Shown here in pieces: positions 18,376 to 26,989 of a DNA stretch of 64,000 nt. The DNA is from E44-bin32 sp034430595 (GTDB lineage: Bacteria > Chloroflexota > Anaerolineae > Anaerolineales > E44-bin32). Every line of letters starts with the position of its first letter. The first letter of the stretch is position 1. Both the position numbers and the translations under genes were made by a program. Where the stretch lies: positions 62,001 through 126,000 of the forward strand of contig DAOUEL010000058.1 in NCBI GenBank assembly GCA_034430595.1, written 5' to 3'. The notes under the pieces are model-generated. The model worked only from the letters and a program-made list of their open reading frames with translations, was not told the origin of the DNA and searched no databases.

Positions 18376-19724
18376 TCCAGGCCGCATACACATTCCCCTC
18401 ATCCTTTCTTTGGGGAACCGCTACCGCCGGTCACCAGGTAGAGGGCGGGGATGAGCTCAGTGACTGGTACACGTGGGAGCAAATGCCTGGACGAATTCTG
18501 AGTGGGCATGTCTCAGGAGGGGCATGTGAGTGGTGGGATGGGCGTTGGGTAGAGGACTTCGACCGCGCAGCCCGGGCTCATCAGAATGCCCATCGATTGT
18601 CGGTCGAATGGAGCAGGATTGAGCCCTCGCTCGCGGTCTGGGATGATTCGGCCATTGATCAATACCGCACGATGATTGACGGTGCTCGGAAACGAGGGCT
18701 CGAACCCATGGTGACCTTGAACCATTTTACCCTGCCGCAATGGTTGGCAGAGCGCGGCAGCTGGACGTGCGAAGAATCTGTGCTCTGGTTTGAACGCTAC
18801 GTTCGAAAAGTGGTCAGCGAACTGAAAGATCTGGTAAAAATTTGGATCACGATAAACGAACCGAATGTACTTATTTATGGAGGATACGTATCAAACGAAT
18901 TTCCTCCAGGGCTGAAGGACATTCGCTCGGTCGCTCCGGTCCTCAGGAATTTGCTTCGTGCTCATTCTGCTGCTTATCACGCCATCCATGAGCTTGACGC
19001 ACAGGCGCAAGTTGGCATCGCCCACCACTACCGGGGTTTTATGCCTCGCAACCCCGCGAGCATAGGCGATCGCTGGTTGGTGCGATTTAAAAACCGGAAT
19101 TTTAATGAGCTCTTTCCGCAAGCGTTAATAAACGGCCATCCCCATTTTCTGATTTGGCAAGATGACATACCGCAGGCGCGTGGAACCCAGGACTTCTTCG
19201 GATTAAATTACTACACGACAGAAGAAGTTGCGATGGATTGGCGGAATCCTTTAAATTCCCTAAAGCCAGGAGGCTACTCTCAAGATGCAGATCTTAGCCC
19301 CTCCGGTTTCCTCGCCAATTCTCCCCAGGGGTTTTGGCAGGCTCTGAAATGGGCTCATCAGTATCAGCTCCCAATTTACGTCACAGAAAACGGGACGGAA
19401 GACCCCGACGACGGATTCAGGCGGAACTATCTGGCACAGCACTTGCACCAGCTCTGGAAGGCAGTGAACTTCAACTGGCGAATTAAGGGCTATTTTCATT
19501 GGACCCTGGTCGACAACTTTGAATGGGAGCGGGGATGGACGCAGCAGTGGGGTTTGTGGGAGCTGGATGAGCAAACGCAAACCCGTAAGAAAAGGCCGAG
19601 TGCCGATTTCTTTTCGGAAATCTGCCGCACGAACCAGCTTTCATCCGAGATGGTTCTTCGATATGCTGAACAGGTTTTTGATGATCTATTCCCTCCACGC
19701 GGCGCTTCAGAGCTCCTTACCTGA
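18372..19724 (+). CDS. Glycoside hydrolase family 1 beta-glucosidase/beta-glycosidase
   Basis: This 450-residue cytoplasmic enzyme of the GH1 (beta/alpha)8 family hydrolyses beta-linked glucosides or galactosides with retention. The acid/base glutamate is E163 in INEPN and the nucleophile is E339 in VTENG. The substrate-contacting FEWERGW motif follows at residues 383-389. Length is normal. It begins at an ATGA overlap with the GNAT-like gene. Its 3' end overlaps the start of the M23 peptidase gene in another frame. Substrate specificity cannot be read from sequence alone. Confidence 0.93.
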   Translation: MIQAAYTFPSSFLWGTATAGHQVEGGDELSDWYTWEQMPGRILSGHVSGGACEWWDGRWVEDFDRAARAHQNAHRLSVEWSRIEPSLAVWDDSAIDQYRTMIDGARKRGLEPMVTLNHFTLPQWLAERGSWTCEESVLWFERYVRKVVSELKDLVKIWITINEPNVLIYGGYVSNEFPPGLKDIRSVAPVLRNLLRAHSAAYHAIHELDAQAQVGIAHHYRGFMPRNPASIGDRWLVRFKNRNFNELFPQALINGHPHFLIWQDDIPQARGTQDFFGLNYYTTEEVAMDWRNPLNSLKPGGYSQDADLSPSGFLANSPQGFWQALKWAHQYQLPIYVTENGTEDPDDGFRRNYLAQHLHQLWKAVNFNWRIKGYFHWTLVDNFEWERGWTQQWGLWELDEQTQTRKKRPSADFFSEICRTNQLSSEMVLRYAEQVFDDLFPPRGASELLT

Positions 19725-20457
19725 TCTCAAGCCGCAAACAAAGCGCCCTAAATTTTCGATCCTTTCTATAGGATTGCTGTGTCTTGGCGCAATCTTATGG
19801 TTTGGAATTCCTCAGCAGGCATTTGCCGATCCAGGCTCCCGTGTAGGAGAACGCCCATTTAACCTGCCGTTTGACGGTGATCCCGGCCCTGATAATTGGT
19901 TATTCATCCAGCCCTACGGGAATACCACTTTTGCCTACCAGTACCGTGGCAGTGTTTATTATGGTGGCCAGGGACTGCATTTTGGAATCGATCTAGCCGC
20001 GCCTTGCGGGACCCCTGTGCTTTCGATTGGCGATGGAGTTGTACATTCGATCGACAGCTGGCATGGAGCAGGTCCGCATAATTTAATGATTTTCCACTCG
20101 AACGGCTATGCCTCCTTTTACGGCCACCTACTGGTTAGAGCAAAACTTAAAATAGGCCAGAAGGTGAAAGCAGGCGAGATCGTTGGTTTGAGCGGCGATC
20201 CCGACCGGACCTGTAACTCCAGGCCTCATCTGCATCTCGAAATTCGCGATGTTGAAACCCAGGCCATCGCATACAACCCGATTGAACTCATCGACGCCGA
20301 TTGGGATCGAATTGCGCTGTATGGGGTGACACCTGTTAAGTTCGAACAAGACCTGGATAACCCTCGACAATGGATGGACATGTACGATCAACCCCTCACG
20401 AGATTTGGATATGGTCTTCTAAATGATTATGAGCATCCCTGGCCATATGATTGGTAA
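19663..20457 (+). CDS. Secreted M23 family metallopeptidase (LytM/lysostaphin type)
   Basis: The protein has a cytoplasmic leader, a hydrophobic signal segment (ILSIGLLCLGAILWFGI) and a probable cleavage after AFA. The zinc-binding M23 core is intact: H106 and D110 in LHFGID, and H189/H191 in PHLHLEI. Such enzymes cut peptide cross-links of peptidoglycan. The start overlaps the end of the GH1 gene by about 60 bases; a second ATG at 19678 would serve equally well and no strong ribosome-binding site distinguishes them. It is followed, with overlap, by a secreted beta-propeller gene. Confidence 0.88.
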   Translation: MLNRFLMIYSLHAALQSSLPDLKPQTKRPKFSILSIGLLCLGAILWFGIPQQAFADPGSRVGERPFNLPFDGDPGPDNWLFIQPYGNTTFAYQYRGSVYYGGQGLHFGIDLAAPCGTPVLSIGDGVVHSIDSWHGAGPHNLMIFHSNGYASFYGHLLVRAKLKIGQKVKAGEIVGLSGDPDRTCNSRPHLHLEIRDVETQAIAYNPIELIDADWDRIALYGVTPVKFEQDLDNPRQWMDMYDQPLTRFGYGLLNDYEHPWPYDW

Positions 20458-21583
20458 TTCCGCACGCCACCTCCAGGTTTTGGTCGGGGGGATTCTGCTT
20501 GCTTTTTGTGCCACAGGAGCCGCGGCCGCAGCTTCTCCTCCACAAGGAGGTGGAGTTCCTTTCGCACTTGAAACTGCATTTCCTGGATTGGAATCCACTC
20601 CAACCACTACACCGGTCCCACGACCCCTTGTGCCGGGGGTCCCTCCAACGCCGGTTGCGATTTCTCCTCCGGGATGCTGCAGTTATCCAGGGTGGAGCGC
20701 AGACTCGGAGTGGGTTCTCTTCATCGACGCCCCGGGTGGAGTCGGTTCAAGCGGCGTGTACAGCATTCCGCGCGGTGGGGGTCCTATAACGAAGGTGACC
20801 GATCGAGTCGGCATCTTTTCGCCTGACTGGTCGCTGGTTGCGTATCCCGAAGCTGGCCGGATATATATCGAACGCTGGCAGGATGGTGAACGCTGGACGG
20901 TTCCTAGCGCTGGACGGGAAATACACTTCTCCCCCAGCGCACGATTGATCGCATGGGAGATTGGTTCGAGTTCGATTCAGAACCCGGATGTACGAGTAAG
21001 CACGATCTGGGTTTCAGACTTGAAAGGGCAGGGAGCTCGCGAACTGGTTACGGTTCATGGTGGAGGCTTGATAGGATGGACCGAGGGCGAGGAAGCGTTG
21101 ATTGTCGGCGGCAGGCTGACACCTGCCGGACCAGCAGGAATCTGGCGTATCCAGGTTGAGGACGGAGCGGGTCGTTTGCTCTTTAACGTGAATGAGCCAC
21201 GTGAAGCGTTGCTTTCACCCGATGGACGGTTGCTTGCATTGATCGTCGCATTCGAGACTCAACCCGATCGAAACGGCCTCTGGATCCTTTCGACGAACGG
21301 CGATGGTGCTCAACGATTGGAGCTGTTCGGATCCTACCGATGGCGATCGGCAGACCAGTTGATTCTGATTCCGTTCGATTGGAGCTCCTCTAGCCCTTAC
21401 CTGCTGCAGTACGATGCCAACTCTAAAGAATGGTGGAGTCTGACCTCTCCCCGGTATACCCAAATAGCCATTGCTAACAACGATTGGCAAATTTCTCCCG
21501 ACGGAAATTGGATGGTATACCATTCTATTGAAGATCAGAGTCTGAACCTGCTTCAGCTCCCGGTTGTCCCGGGCTCGTCATGA
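20423..21583 (+). CDS. Secreted TolB/WD40-like beta-propeller protein
   Basis: The 386-residue product has a signal sequence (VLVGGILLAFCATGAAAAA), a Pro/Thr-rich spacer and repeated blades of the form PGWSADSEWVLFID, FSPDWSLVAYP, HFSPSARLIAWE, LLSPDGRLLALI and QISPDGNWMVYH. These are the WD40-like PD40 repeats seen in TolB and dipeptidyl-peptidase propellers. No catalytic domain is attached, so it is probably a binding protein at the cell surface. The first three candidate ATGs (20423, 20429, 20447) overlap the end of the M23 gene and none has a strong ribosome-binding site. Confidence 0.8.
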   Translation: MIMSIPGHMIGNSARHLQVLVGGILLAFCATGAAAAASPPQGGGVPFALETAFPGLESTPTTTPVPRPLVPGVPPTPVAISPPGCCSYPGWSADSEWVLFIDAPGGVGSSGVYSIPRGGGPITKVTDRVGIFSPDWSLVAYPEAGRIYIERWQDGERWTVPSAGREIHFSPSARLIAWEIGSSSIQNPDVRVSTIWVSDLKGQGARELVTVHGGGLIGWTEGEEALIVGGRLTPAGPAGIWRIQVEDGAGRLLFNVNEPREALLSPDGRLLALIVAFETQPDRNGLWILSTNGDGAQRLELFGSYRWRSADQLILIPFDWSSSSPYLLQYDANSKEWWSLTSPRYTQIAIANNDWQISPDGNWMVYHSIEDQSLNLLQLPVVPGSS

Positions 21584-21589
21584 TATAAT
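21584..21589 (+). promoter_or_regulatory. -10 element before tRNA-Ser
   Basis: A perfect TATAAT overlaps the stop region of the preceding gene and is followed by CGGCGG. It lies 36 bases before the tRNA-Ser 5' end and is the likely -10 of the tRNA promoter. A -35 at canonical spacing is not obvious. Confidence 0.45.
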
Positions 21590-21624
21590 CGGCGGACTCC
21601 TCCAGGAGTATAGAAGTGAATATT

Positions 21625-21711
21625 GGAGAGGTAGCGTAGTCTGGCCTAACGCGCGCGCCTGGAGAGCGCGTGAGCCGCAAGGCTCCGTGGGTTCGAATCC
21701 CACCCTCTCCG
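21625..21711 (+). tRNA. tRNA-Ser (anticodon GGA)
   Basis: An 87-base class II tRNA. The acceptor stem GGAGAGG pairs with CCTCTCC, the anticodon loop is CTGGAGA within the stem CGCGC/GCGCG, the long variable arm is TGAGCCGCAAGGCTCC, and the T arm is GTGGGTTCGAATCCCAC. The discriminator is G and the CCA end is not encoded. Anticodon GGA reads UCC and UCU serine codons. Confidence 0.95.
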
Positions 21712-21718
21712 CCTAGTC

Positions 21719-21748
21719 GACACCGCATTATTGCGGTGTCTTTTCTTT
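21719..21748 (+). terminator. Rho-independent terminator after tRNA-Ser
   Basis: A perfect 9-bp stem (GACACCGCA / TGCGGTGTC) with loop TTAT is followed by TTTTCTTT. Confidence 0.9.
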
Positions 21749-21787
21749 ATCGTGGCTATCTTTCGAGATGTTTTTACTCAGAGTGTA

Positions 21788-21816
21788 TTGACAGGCTGCC
21801 AGCCGAAGGTTATCCT
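21788..21816 (+). promoter_or_regulatory. Sigma-70-type promoter of the SRP RNA
   Basis: A perfect TTGACA is separated by 17 bases from TATCCT, which ends 5 bases before the 5' end of the SRP RNA helix. Confidence 0.75.
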
Positions 21817-21821
21817 CCGTT

Positions 21822-21931
21822 TGTCCGGGTGGGTCCGGCGCGGCGGAGACCTCTAAACCCCGTCAGATCCGAGAGGAAGCAGCGGTACGGAGATCGCTCC
21901 GGGTGCCGTCGGGGTGCCAGCCCGGACATTT
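21822..21931 (+). ncRNA. ffs: Signal recognition particle RNA, bacterial small (4.5S) type
   Basis: The apical SRP domain contains the conserved GTCAGATCCGAGAGGAAGCAGC, with the GGAA tetraloop-like region and the asymmetric loop that bind Ffh. The ends pair perfectly: TGTCCGGG at 21822-21829 with CCCGGACA at 21921-21928, and the transcript ends in a short T run. It is preceded by a good promoter. It forms the RNA core of the particle that targets nascent membrane proteins to SecYEG. Confidence 0.93.
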
Positions 21932-22026
21932 TTCATTAATAAGCTCGTGTAGGCTCTTGACGATGGATCACCACGGGGCGATTGTTTTCCATCCTGACAC
22001 ACGGTCAGGCTTTACCTTGATAGTCC

Positions 22027-22224
22027 TCAGGTGCTGGTTGTGCAAGCCGAGAAAGATGCCGGGGAGTTTTTCCTCCCGCCACTCATGCCGAACAACGAAA
22101 TGCGCTTCTTCACCAGACGACTGCCGCACTCAGGACATTCAACCTGGGGAGCCGCGATTGCACTTGAAACCAAATCCTCAAAAGGACTGCCGCATTCTTC
22201 GCACTGGAACTCGTAAATTGGCAC
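22027..22224 (-). CDS. FmdB-family zinc-ribbon protein
   Basis: The 65-residue protein begins PIYEFQCEECGSPFEDLV after a GTG start and has two CxxC knuckles (QCEECG and ECPECG), the FmdB regulatory zinc-ribbon family. Members are small cytoplasmic proteins of uncertain role, first noted near formamidase genes. The GTG at 22224 is preceded by GGAG at 8 bases and matches the family start; longer versions would add a non-conserved leader. The gene is convergent with the SRP RNA and divergent from the G5/3D protein. Confidence 0.85.
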   Translation of the reverse strand: MPIYEFQCEECGSPFEDLVSSAIAAPQVECPECGSRLVKKRISLFGMSGGRKNSPASFSACTTST

Positions 22225-22356
22225 TGGGTGATCTCCTCTCTCAAAACCCTTCAGAATCTTTGGATGCAAACGTGTTTAAATAGTTACGTTCGCTTTAAGC
22301 TAGCTGGGACGGCGCAACGCCTGCCCAGGCTTCATCTGGTATACTCGGCGCTCGAA

Positions 22357-23766
22357 ATGGACCTTCTTATCCAACTTCGGCACCTCCTCGAGGGGCGATT
22401 GAAAACGTTAGCCGGACTCCTGGCAGCAGCAGGTCTGGTTCTTCTCTTTCTTGGCACACAGCGGCACATTACAGTCCGGGTTGATGGAGAAATGTTCCGG
22501 GGGACTACTCACGCACGCACGGTTGGCGGTGCGCTGCGTGATCTTGGGATTGAAATTGACCCGAATGATCGTGTGATTCCTCCGCAAGAGCAATTACTTT
22601 CGCGCAGCGGACAAATTGAAGTAAACAAGGCACAGGAGCTTATCCTGGATGTAGATGGGCAGCAGAGCAGGGTTGAAGTGGTCGCCAATACCCCCACGAA
22701 CCTGCTTGCCGATCAAGGCATTCGCCTCTTTCCAGGAGACACGGTCTATGTTGATGGTCTTCCCATGGAAGACCTATCCATGAAGATCTATCCACATACA
22801 CGAATTCGACTTGTTCGAGGCCATACACTTACGGTCCTTGATGGCGATACTTACAGAACGATACGATCATCAGCCTCGACCCTGGGCGCAGCACTGCACC
22901 AGGTTGGCATCGAACTGTTTGGAGGGGATCGGGTAACACCTGATCTGGATACGGCGCTCGAATCCGATCTCGCGGTGACCATCCTGCGGGCGGATTGGTT
23001 ATCCATACAGGTCGATGATCGAGAGCTGCGAATCCTGTCCACAGGCGAGACGGTCGCGGATGCCTTAGCCAGTGCTGGGCTAGCCCTGAAAGGCTCGGAT
23101 TACACTATACCTGATCTGGAAGCTCCGCTGCCAGACTCACGACGGATTCGAGTTGTGCGGGTTGATGAGGAAGACCAAATTGTCCTTGAGCCCGTTCCCT
23201 TCGAAACAGTTTACCAACCGCTGGACACACTTGAACTTGACAGCATCCAGGTTGTTGATGCGGGAACGTATGGCGTCTTACAGAATCGGGTGCGGGTGAG
23301 GTTGGAAGACGGCCAGGAAGTCTCCCGCACAGTGGATGAGGCGCGAGTAGTGGTGGAGCCAAAGCCCCGCATTCTCGGGTATGGGACGAAAATTGTTGTT
23401 CGAACGCTCAGCACTTCGTACGGTACGATCGAATATTGGCGTGCGATTCCCATTTACGCTACTTCCTATTCTCCTTGCAACCTGGGGGTAGCATATTGTG
23501 GTGAGCGGACAGCATCCGGGAAGAGCGTGCAAAGGGGCGTCATTGGTGTCATCCGCAGCTGGTACAACCTGATGAGAGGCTGGCCGGTATTCGTCCCAGA
23601 TTATGGTCCCGGCACATTCGAAGATATCGGAGGCGGTATCGCTGGAAGGGATTGGATCGATCTGGGGTTCACGGATGAAAATTTTGAGCCCTGGCATCAA
23701 TGGACGACCCTCTATTTTCTGACTCCTGTCCCCTCATTGGAAAGTATTCCGTGGATCTTGCCCTAG
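22357..23766 (+). CDS. YabE-like cell-wall protein: DUF348 repeats, G5 and 3D domains
   Basis: The 469-residue protein has one N-terminal membrane anchor (LAGLLAAAGLVLLFLG), three DUF348-type repeats of the pattern GDTYRTIRSSASTLGAALHQVGI, a G5 domain (EPVPFETVYQPLDTLE to TYGVLQNRVRV) and a C-terminal 3D-like domain (YSPCNLGVAYCG to GRDWIDLGF). This is the order found in Firmicutes YabE/resuscitation-promoting-like proteins, which bind and probably cleave cell-wall glycan. The 3D aspartates are partly retained. The start at 22357 is 11 bases after a TATACT -10 element, so the mRNA would be nearly leaderless. An upstream in-frame ATG at 22228 would overlap that promoter. Confidence 0.85.
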   Translation: MDLLIQLRHLLEGRLKTLAGLLAAAGLVLLFLGTQRHITVRVDGEMFRGTTHARTVGGALRDLGIEIDPNDRVIPPQEQLLSRSGQIEVNKAQELILDVDGQQSRVEVVANTPTNLLADQGIRLFPGDTVYVDGLPMEDLSMKIYPHTRIRLVRGHTLTVLDGDTYRTIRSSASTLGAALHQVGIELFGGDRVTPDLDTALESDLAVTILRADWLSIQVDDRELRILSTGETVADALASAGLALKGSDYTIPDLEAPLPDSRRIRVVRVDEEDQIVLEPVPFETVYQPLDTLELDSIQVVDAGTYGVLQNRVRVRLEDGQEVSRTVDEARVVVEPKPRILGYGTKIVVRTLSTSYGTIEYWRAIPIYATSYSPCNLGVAYCGERTASGKSVQRGVIGVIRSWYNLMRGWPVFVPDYGPGTFEDIGGGIAGRDWIDLGFTDENFEPWHQWTTLYFLTPVPSLESIPWILP

Positions 23767-23836
23767 GAGAATTCGTCCAGCACACAAGACGCATTAGACT
23801 ATGGCTCAAGATTGGATCTTGGAGGTTTGCAGCACG

Positions 23837-24235
23837 ATGAGACTGGCCATGCGCGTAGCCGTACTGATCTTGATGATTTTCACAATCGTAAGCTGCTCAG
23901 TGTCCCCCGGAAGTGCTTCCGAAGTCGTGAAAACGTATTTGCGAGCACTTGAAGACAAAGATGACGTCTCGGCCGTCAACGCGTCTTGCTTGGCCTGGGA
24001 GCAGGGAGCATTTGCCGAGGCCTCCTCCTTTGAAGCGGTTGAGGTTACATTGGAAGGACTGGCCTGCCGGGAGAGTGGAAACCAGGACGACTCTGCACTC
24101 GTCAGCTGCGAAGGAACCTTTATTGCCAACTATGGTGGTGAAATTCAGAACATCGATATTTCCCAGCGGACATTCCGTGTCGTGAAAGAAGATGGCGCCT
24201 GGAAGATGTGCGGATACGCACAAGCAGGTGAGTAG
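23837..24235 (+). CDS. Small lipoprotein, NTF2/DUF4878-like
   Basis: The 132-residue product has a short signal and lipobox (TIVSC, Cys20). The mature part begins with VVKTYLRALEDKDDVSAVNASC and ends with a strand pattern (RTFRVVKEDGAWKMCGY) typical of cone-shaped NTF2-like lipoproteins. The ATG at 23837 has GGAGG 12 bases upstream; an ATG at 23801 would extend the cytoplasmic leader. It ends 6 bases before the microprotein gene, so it is probably the first gene of the acylation operon. Function unknown; a folding or binding accessory is plausible. Confidence 0.65.
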   Translation: MRLAMRVAVLILMIFTIVSCSVSPGSASEVVKTYLRALEDKDDVSAVNASCLAWEQGAFAEASSFEAVEVTLEGLACRESGNQDDSALVSCEGTFIANYGGEIQNIDISQRTFRVVKEDGAWKMCGYAQAGE

Positions 24236-24241
24236 CCTCCG

Positions 24242-24358
24242 ATGAAGCGCCTCCTGAGCCGTGAAAATCTCCTCGCACTTACCCTATGCTTGCTGATCAT
24301 CCTGCTGGTTGTCATGACCTCTGACAGCAGTCCTCAGTGGATTTATCAGGGGTTCTAA
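24242..24358 (+). CDS. DltX-like transmembrane microprotein with C-terminal acyl-shuttle motif
   Basis: A 38-residue reading frame from ATG to TAA. It encodes a short basic cytoplasmic start (MKRLLSREN), one transmembrane helix (LLALTLCLLIILLVVM) and an outside tail ending exactly in WIYQGF. In the Dlt pathway a microprotein of this architecture holds the MBOAT and the second transferase together, and the Tyr of its C-terminal hexapeptide (F/W-I-Y-x-x-F) carries the acyl group. The gene lies 6 bases after the lipoprotein stop and 5 bases before the MBOAT start. It is too short for ordinary gene calling. The topology, motif and position support the call; homology to DltX itself is inferred from these features only. 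Confidence 0.75.
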   Translation: MKRLLSRENLLALTLCLLIILLVVMTSDSSPQWIYQGF

Positions 24359-24363
24359 TCAAG

Positions 24364-25785
24364 ATGACCCTGCTTCACATCTTCGTTTTCGCATTGATCG
24401 CATTGATTATTGCGTGGATTCCATCTCGAACGTGGCGAGGTTGGCTGCTGTTCGGAATTAGCGTCATGGCTGTGTACAACCTTCAACCCGAGGTACCTCT
24501 TCGGCATTTTAGTTTCTGGTTCCCAACACTCACGATCATTCTGACATTCCTCACCTGGCTGATTTCGGGGAGCGGTAGGGCGAAGTTCGCTCCGATGGAT
24601 TTGCGTGCCTTTGCGCTTGCGGTTGGGATCATCGTCCTTCTCGATGCAACACGCTGGCTCCCGGCGGGGTTACCGCTGATTGCTGATAGAGCGCCACCTC
24701 CAGCTTCGCTGGCCCTGGTACTGCTCGCAATTGCCCTGCTCGGTTGGTTTCTTAAACGCCGCTTCGGCAGGCAGGGGATCGTCTCCTGGATCCTGATTGC
24801 CGTGGTCGTGGGCTTTTTCATCGTTCTCAAATGGGTTCCAGTTGGGATAGAGGTTAGCCGAATCTTGCGGTCGCTGACTGGCCAGTCACGCGAGCTGGCC
24901 TCGATGAGCGATCTATCCTGGATTGGATACTCGTACATCGCATTTCGCCTGCTGCATGCTTTACGTGATGGCATGACTGGCCGCCTGCCAGAAATCGATT
25001 TTCAAGCTTTCCTCACCTATGTCCTCTTCTTTCCAGCAATCATCGCAGGTCCAATCGATCGGATCGAACGGTTCAACCGTGAGTATAGCGAGCGGCCGCG
25101 AATTTCGGCCGGGCGGCTTTATAAAGGTAGCGCTCGAATTCTTAAAGGGTGTTTTAAGAAGTTTGTCCTGGCCGACAGTCTTGCACTGGTTGCGCTGAAC
25201 GAAATAAATGCTCCCCTTATACACGGGGCCGGGTGGATGTGGCTCCTGCTGTATGCGTTCAGTTTCCGCCTGTATTTTGACTTCAGTGGTTATACAGATG
25301 TCGCAATTGGAATGGGAGTGTTGATGGGTTTCAATCTCCCGGAGAATTTTGATCAACCCTATCTGAAGACTGATCTTGCTGCCTTCTGGAATAGCTGGCA
25401 TATCACCCTGGCGCAGTGGTTCCGGGCATATATCTTCAACCCTCTAACCCGTGCGCTGCGTCGAAGTGAGCTGGGTAAGAATATCTGGATCATTATTCTC
25501 GCCGGTCAGCTCGTAACCATGATCCTGATCGGCTTATGGCATGGGGTGACGATCAACTTCGCCCTGTGGGGTCTATGGCATGCCATTGGTCTGTTCGTGC
25601 ACAACCGCTGGGTTGATTTCAGGCGTACTCGTAGGCTCGCTCTTGCACTCGGTTCGTTTTCACGAATTGAGCCGATCATTGGTGGATTGCTTACCTTCAA
25701 CTTCGTTAGCCTGGGATGGGTGTGGTTTGCCTTGCCTACTCCAGAACTATCGCTGCTTGTATTTCAACGCCTGTTCGGAGCCTGA
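24364..25785 (+). CDS. MBOAT family membrane-bound O-acyltransferase (DltB/AlgI-like)
   Basis: The 473-residue polytopic protein has the MBOAT core: FLTYVLFFPAIIAGPIDRIERFN, the RLYFDFSGYTDVAIGMG segment, NSWHITLAQWFRAYIF and the catalytic-histidine region GLWHGVTINFALWGLWHAIG. It should move an acyl group from a cytoplasmic thioester carrier across the membrane. I start it at the ATG at 24364, just after the microprotein stop; an ATG at 24337 would overlap the microprotein tail. The following SGNH genes, ACP and ligase supply the other steps expected for a Dlt-like pathway. Confidence 0.93.
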   Translation: MTLLHIFVFALIALIIAWIPSRTWRGWLLFGISVMAVYNLQPEVPLRHFSFWFPTLTIILTFLTWLISGSGRAKFAPMDLRAFALAVGIIVLLDATRWLPAGLPLIADRAPPPASLALVLLAIALLGWFLKRRFGRQGIVSWILIAVVVGFFIVLKWVPVGIEVSRILRSLTGQSRELASMSDLSWIGYSYIAFRLLHALRDGMTGRLPEIDFQAFLTYVLFFPAIIAGPIDRIERFNREYSERPRISAGRLYKGSARILKGCFKKFVLADSLALVALNEINAPLIHGAGWMWLLLYAFSFRLYFDFSGYTDVAIGMGVLMGFNLPENFDQPYLKTDLAAFWNSWHITLAQWFRAYIFNPLTRALRRSELGKNIWIIILAGQLVTMILIGLWHGVTINFALWGLWHAIGLFVHNRWVDFRRTRRLALALGSFSRIEPIIGGLLTFNFVSLGWVWFALPTPELSLLVFQRLFGA

Positions 25786-25791
25786 TCTGGT

Positions 25792-26934
25792 ATGGAAGCG
25801 GAAACAGTAGGGAAAACGGCGAACTCTATCACCGGGCGAATGATCCTGCGGATTTTAGGAAAAACCCTGGTTCTCCTGGTGTGTATCAACTTGCTCTACC
25901 TCCTTCTCAATCCCTTACCCTGGATTGGCCGGCTGTCAATTTACAACTCCATCGTACCTGGGCGAGAGAGATTGCCGTATGGTGACGATCCAAGTCGATC
26001 GTTCAACCTCAGCTTGACCCAGATGGACGCGATGTTCGCTTCCCATATCATTTCTAGTACCCAGGAGCCTGCCGATGAATACCGCGTACTCTTGATCGGG
26101 GATTCTGCAACCTGGGGCTACCTGCTTCCCCCCGATCAGACGCTTGCCGAACAGCTGAATTCCCTTCAGCTGACCTCTCGTGATGGTCGGAAGGTCCACG
26201 TTTTCAACCTCGGCTATCCAACGATGTCAGCGACGAAAGATCTTATGTTCCTCGAACGCAGTCTGGCTTATGACCCCGATCTGATTATCTGGCTGTTCAC
26301 CCTTGAATCAATGCCATGGACGAAACAATTGGATTCTCCCATCCTCACCCTGAATCCTGAAGCCACACTAGATTTGATGCGGGCTAATGACCTTCCGATT
26401 CCAGCCTCGAAACTGAAAGCCTCGCAGGATAACCTCTGGGGGCAGACGATCTTCGGTCAGAAGCGCGAGCTTGCGGATTGGGCTCGCCTTCAAATCTACG
26501 GCCTGCTATGGGCGGCAACCTCCGTTGACCATGAAATCCCTGCTACTTATAATCAGCGGATGGAGGATTTGCCTGCCGATCCAAATTTTCAGGGCTACGG
26601 TCCTGGAGAGCTGGAAGAACCCGATCTGGCTTTTGATGTATTGCGGGCGAGTTTGGATGCGGCAAACGGAGTGCCAATTCTCTTTGTGAATGAACCGATG
26701 TTCATCAGTCAGGGTTTGAATAGCGATCTACGCTATAACTTTTACTACCCGCGTTGGGCTTATGATCGCTATCGAGAGTTGCTGGCGGAAAATGCCCAAA
26801 CTGCAGGATGGCGTTTCGTTGATCTTTGGGACATGCTCCCAGCCAGCGTCTTTACAGATTCCGCGATCCACTACTCGGCCGAGGGTGCTCGGCTGCTTGC
26901 GCTGGATCTGGCGATTTATATCTCCGGGCAATAG
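25792..26934 (+). CDS. Membrane-anchored SGNH hydrolase-like acyltransferase (DltD-like role)
   Basis: The 380-residue protein has one N-terminal transmembrane helix (TLVLLVCINLLYLLLNPL) and an extracytoplasmic SGNH domain. The nucleophile is S105 in IGDSATWGY and the Asp/His pair is D356/H360 in DSAIHYSAEG. In Dlt systems a protein of this fold takes the acyl group from the Tyr of the shuttle motif and transfers it to the final polymer. The gene starts 6 bases after the MBOAT stop. The acceptor polymer is unknown. Confidence 0.85.
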   Translation: MEAETVGKTANSITGRMILRILGKTLVLLVCINLLYLLLNPLPWIGRLSIYNSIVPGRERLPYGDDPSRSFNLSLTQMDAMFASHIISSTQEPADEYRVLLIGDSATWGYLLPPDQTLAEQLNSLQLTSRDGRKVHVFNLGYPTMSATKDLMFLERSLAYDPDLIIWLFTLESMPWTKQLDSPILTLNPEATLDLMRANDLPIPASKLKASQDNLWGQTIFGQKRELADWARLQIYGLLWAATSVDHEIPATYNQRMEDLPADPNFQGYGPGELEEPDLAFDVLRASLDAANGVPILFVNEPMFISQGLNSDLRYNFYYPRWAYDRYRELLAENAQTAGWRFVDLWDMLPASVFTDSAIHYSAEGARLLALDLAIYISGQ

Positions 26935-26989
26935 TTACAATTCGAGATACAGCCCTGCAGTAGAGGTAGGTATCGTGGGTACGAATTCG

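Noticed and set aside
24337..24364. ATG at 24337 as the MBOAT start
   Set aside because: It would overlap the end of the microprotein frame and has no ribosome-binding site; the ATG at 24364 follows the microprotein stop directly and begins with a normal hydrophobic N-terminus.
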